Below, piece by piece: positions 6,494-8,416 of a DNA stretch of 8,416 nt. The notes below the pieces were generated by a model, which was not told the origin of the DNA, ran no database searches, and saw only the letters and a list, made by a program, of their open reading frames with translations. The DNA is from Spirochaetes bacterium RIFOXYC1_FULL_54_7 (GTDB lineage: Bacteria > Spirochaetota > Spirochaetia > Treponematales > UBA12059). The first letter of the stretch is position 1. Each line of letters begins with the position of its first letter. Made by a program: the position numbers and the translations under genes. The DNA is taken from contig MIBM01000182.1 in NCBI GenBank assembly GCA_001830645.1, positions 1,613 to 10,028 on the forward strand, read 5' to 3'.

Positions 6494-7789
6494 TTATTTC
6501 CTGAAAGGCTCATAGTAGGAGGCTATACCCTCCTGGATCTGCTGGCATACTTCTTCGGCGCTCAGTTTGCCGGCCATCATACCCTGCAATGCGGCCTGAG
6601 CCAGGACCGAACCTGTGGGCTGCTGGTAACGGAAACCAACCAGGAACACATACGGCGTATTGTACTGCTGCACCTGAAGGACTTTAGCGATGAACGGACT
6701 CCTGGAGGTATCAACTCCGGGTACCGATGATACTTGCTTGAACTCGTTGATAAACAAGTCACCCGTGGTCTTGCCAGCCAGGAAACGCAGGAACTTGGCA
6801 ACCTCTTCCTTGTTGGCAGAGGTCGGGTTCATGCTGAAGTTTCCATCGGCATAGGTACTGACATAGTTCGGAGCACCTGCTTTTGCGGCAGGCCCCGGGA
6901 AGAAGTCAAACTTGAGATCAGGGTTCTGTTTCGAGAAGTATCCCGCCTCGAAGGAACCACCAATGAAATGCCCTGCTTGCTCATTGATGAAGGATGACTG
7001 CATATCGGTGTAGCTGGTACCCATGAAAAGATCGGGCATGAAGGGTTTCAACTCACCCAGTTTCCGGATGGATTCAACAAAGCGGGGATCCTTGAAGTTG
7101 GTCTGCCCTTTGACAACCGCATCAAAGAAATCATTGGCACCGTAGAAATTGGGAGCGATGGCGCCAAGAAGCACCTCCAGGGTCCACCCGTCCTTGCCAC
7201 CATTTGCCAGAGGCTGGATACCCGCAGCCTTCATGGCCTGAAGGTTGGCCAGGAACTGATCCCAGGTCTGGGGTACTTTAAGACCAAGTTTTGTATACAT
7301 TGCTTGGTTGAAATAGACAAACAAGGTCTGGCTGGCAAAAGGGACACCGTATATCTTACCATCCTTGATGGACGATGCACCACGACGGGATGCCGGCGAG
7401 AAATCCTTCAACTCTGGTACCCAAGTCTCAAGAGGCTCCATATATCCGGATTGGGCGAAAGTTTCCAGTCCTCCATAGGCTCGACTCTGGAAGACATCCG
7501 GCCCGGAACCACCACTCAGCGCCGCTGAAAGAATGGTATTGTATTCGGTGTTTTTATGGGCGGTCTGCACAATCTTGATACCTGGATTCTGGCTTTCGAA
7601 GATTGCTATCAATTTGTCATAGCCCTCGACATCCTCAGGCCGCCAGGTCCAGAAGTTGACCACGGCCTGCTTCATCTGTGCGGAAGTCTCCGCAGTGGAT
7701 GCACCAGACTGATCCTTGCCTCCGGCAGCAAAGACTGTAGCCGCAACCAACAAACCGATTCCGATAAGCAGGATTTTCTTTATCGACAT
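6494..7789 (-). CDS. Extracellular solute-binding protein of a sugar ABC transporter (family 1)
   Basis: The substrate-capturing subunit of the importer, 431 residues, exported across the inner membrane. The N-terminus has a Lys-containing start (MSIKK), a hydrophobic core at about 6-19 and a probable signal peptidase I site at VFA-AGG; no lipobox Cys is present, so it should be a soluble periplasmic protein. Family-1 features: FWTWRPEDVEGYDKLIAIFE near 46-65, GPDVFQSRAYGG, YGVPFASQTLFVYFNQAMY, and the following TWDQFL in the hinge region. I start at ATG 7787-7789, with a near-perfect AAGGAGGT four bases upstream; a longer in-frame start would disrupt the signal peptide. It is the promoter-proximal gene, separated from the permeases by a hairpin. 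The ligand cannot be read from sequence; the context points to an amino sugar such as MurNAc, GlcNAc or a disaccharide containing them. The AAGGK-like mature N-terminus resembles spirochaete proteins. Confidence 0.93.
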   Translation of the reverse strand: MSIKKILLIGIGLLVAATVFAAGGKDQSGASTAETSAQMKQAVVNFWTWRPEDVEGYDKLIAIFESQNPGIKIVQTAHKNTEYNTILSAALSGGSGPDVFQSRAYGGLETFAQSGYMEPLETWVPELKDFSPASRRGASSIKDGKIYGVPFASQTLFVYFNQAMYTKLGLKVPQTWDQFLANLQAMKAAGIQPLANGGKDGWTLEVLLGAIAPNFYGANDFFDAVVKGQTNFKDPRFVESIRKLGELKPFMPDLFMGTSYTDMQSSFINEQAGHFIGGSFEAGYFSKQNPDLKFDFFPGPAAKAGAPNYVSTYADGNFSMNPTSANKEEVAKFLRFLAGKTTGDLFINEFKQVSSVPGVDTSRSPFIAKVLQVQQYNTPYVFLVGFRYQQPTGSVLAQAALQGMMAGKLSAEEVCQQIQEGIASYYEPFRK

Positions 7790-7830
7790 GAATACCTCCT
7801 TGAATCTTGGTGAGGGCAATAAGCCGACCA

Positions 7831-7849
7831 GTTGAAATTTTATTTCAAC
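7831..7849. promoter_or_regulatory. Perfect 8-3-8 palindrome, candidate operator of the operon
   Basis: On the minus strand the site reads GTTGAAATAAAATTTCAAC: two perfect 8 bp arms around three bases. It lies seven bases downstream of the proposed -10 element and 41 bp before the binding-protein start, so it covers the expected transcription start, where a bound repressor would block initiation. Dimeric RpiR-family regulators with SIS domains bind inverted repeats, and one is encoded in this operon, so MurR is the natural candidate. In RNA the same bases could form a weak AT-rich hairpin, but no T-run follows, so it is not a terminator. Confidence 0.6.
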
Positions 7850-7855
7850 AAAATC

Positions 7856-7885
7856 AGTTTAGTCTCACTTAAAGAAAGATGTCAA
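7856..7885 (-). promoter_or_regulatory. Sigma-70-type promoter of the amino-sugar operon
   Basis: On the minus strand a perfect -35 TTGACA (7880-7885) is separated by 18 bp from TAAACT (7856-7861), a 4 of 6 match to the -10 consensus. Transcription would start near 7849, at the palindrome, giving a leader of about 60 bases before the strong ribosome binding site at 7794-7801. The weak -10 with a consensus -35 fits a regulated promoter. No experimental start is available. Confidence 0.55.
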
Positions 7886-7962
7886 GAATATTTATTTCAG
7901 AATTCAGGGGGAAGTCTCAGTACCAAGCTGAATGTGAGATAATTATTGATTTATGGCATACA

Positions 7963-7990
7963 TTGACTTAGCTGATAATTCATCTATGAT
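7963..7990 (+). promoter_or_regulatory. Sigma-70-type promoter of the divergent receiver gene
   Basis: TTGACT (7963-7968) and TATGAT (7985-7990) are separated by 16 bp; each matches consensus at five of six positions. The expected start near 7997 leaves a leader of about 48 bases before the ATG at 8045. It does not overlap the operon promoter, which is about 80 bp away, so the two sides need not be co-regulated. Confidence 0.45.
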
Positions 7991-8044
7991 TTACATCCGA
8001 CCCAAAACATTTGACCATGCGTCCTGCAGCCAGGAGATCATCCC

Positions 8045-8416
8045 ATGAGTGAGGTGAAGAAGAAAAGGCTCCTGCTCGCCGAAGATGAAGCCTTGATCGC
8101 CCTGAGCAACAAACGTTCCCTTGAGCGATATGGTTATGCTGTAGTAATCGCCAGTTGTGGGGAAAAGGCACTGAAGATGCTGGATGGCTGCACTGATTTC
8201 GATCTGATTTCGATCTGATTTTGATGGATATAAATATGGGCAACGGCCTGGACGGGACAGAAACCGCCAGTCTCATACTTCAGGATCGGGACCTGCCCAT
8301 AGTATTCCTCTCGAGTCACACGGAACCGGAGCTTGTCGTGAAGACAGAGAAGCTCTCCTCCTATGGCTATGTTGTAAAGAATTCGAGTATCACCGTACTG
8401 GATGCGTCCATAAAGA
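8045..8416 (+). pseudogene. Response-regulator receiver domain, frameshifted by an 11 bp tandem duplication, truncated by the window edge
   Basis: Starting at ATG 8045, with AGGAG eight bases upstream, the frame reads a receiver N-terminus (KKKRLLLAEDEALIALSNKR) and stops at 8216-8218 after 57 codons. The 11 bp unit CTGATTTCGAT is present twice in tandem just before, and removing one copy restores the frame: the protein continues through DLILMDINMGNGLDG (phospho-acceptor Asp in LMD), PIVFLSSHTEPE (switch Ser) and YGYVVKNSS (conserved Lys), open to the window end. All canonical receiver residues are present across the two frames. The ending resembles the N-terminal receivers of hybrid PAS/histidine-kinase proteins that I recall from spirochaetes, so a sensor part may follow beyond 8416. 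The gene may be recently inactivated, phase-variable, or affected by a sequence error. It is divergent from the sugar operon, and no functional link is shown. Confidence 0.75.
8193..8221 (+). repeat. 11 bp tandem duplication inside the receiver gene
   Basis: The unit CTGATTTCGAT occurs at 8193-8203 and 8204-8214 without mismatch, followed by a seven-base partial copy CTGATTT. One extra unit adds 11 bases, shifts the frame by two and creates the TGA at 8216-8218. With one unit the receiver frame is continuous. The partial third copy would make slippage or recombination between copies easy. Confidence 0.9.

Noticed and set aside
7861..7919. Direct repeats of AGTCTCA at 7861-7867 and 7913-7919 as regulator sites
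   Set aside because: Seven-base repeats 52 bp apart in an AT-rich intergenic region can occur by chance, and they are not placed like a known operator pair.
7934..7950. TGTGAGATAATTATTG as a CRP site
   Set aside because: Only the left TGTGA half matches; the second half TCACA is absent at the required spacing.
8045..8218. A complete 57-residue small protein
   Set aside because: Its sequence is the first half of a receiver domain and the rest continues in another frame after the duplication, so the stop is a frameshift product.

Overview
The window reads as part of a spirochaete chromosome, probably a Treponema/Spirochaeta relative with roughly balanced GC. The main clues are the solute-binding protein, whose leader ends VFAAGGKDQ as many spirochaete sugar-binding proteins do, and the receiver-domain protein at the right edge, which resembles a type I recall from spirochaete hybrid sensors. 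This placement is inference; no rRNA or other marker is present.

Layout. Positions 1-678 (minus strand) hold a protein-like open frame running off the left edge (1 to about 411) and, before it, sequence whose readable stretches change frame, probably a decayed gene. From 7789 down to 679 a seven-gene operon runs on the minus strand: sugar-binding protein, two permeases, AGE-family 2-epimerase, MurQ etherase, MurR/RpiR-family regulator with a SIS domain, and BadF-type amino-sugar kinase. From the first permease on, genes overlap or are separated by 16 bp or less. Only the binding-protein gene stands apart, by a 94 bp gap holding a 10 bp hairpin. Positions 7790-8044 are a divergent intergenic region with a promoter for each side and a perfect 8-3-8 palindrome at the expected operon transcription start. 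At 8045, on the plus strand, a response-regulator receiver begins; it is broken by an 11 bp tandem duplication and leaves the window at 8416.

How it works together (inference from families). The operon looks like a PTS-independent route for salvaging N-acetylmuramic acid (MurNAc) and related amino sugars. The ABC importer brings in the free sugar, the BadF kinase makes the 6-phosphate, and MurQ cleaves the lactyl ether of MurNAc-6-phosphate to GlcNAc-6-phosphate and D-lactate. The SIS-domain regulator probably senses a sugar phosphate and acts at the palindrome. The epimerase would interconvert GlcNAc and ManNAc; its reason for being in a MurNAc operon is the least explained part. The transporter ATPase, NagA and NagB are not in the window and would have to be encoded elsewhere.

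I saw no tRNA, rRNA, CRISPR array, insertion sequence or complete phage gene.
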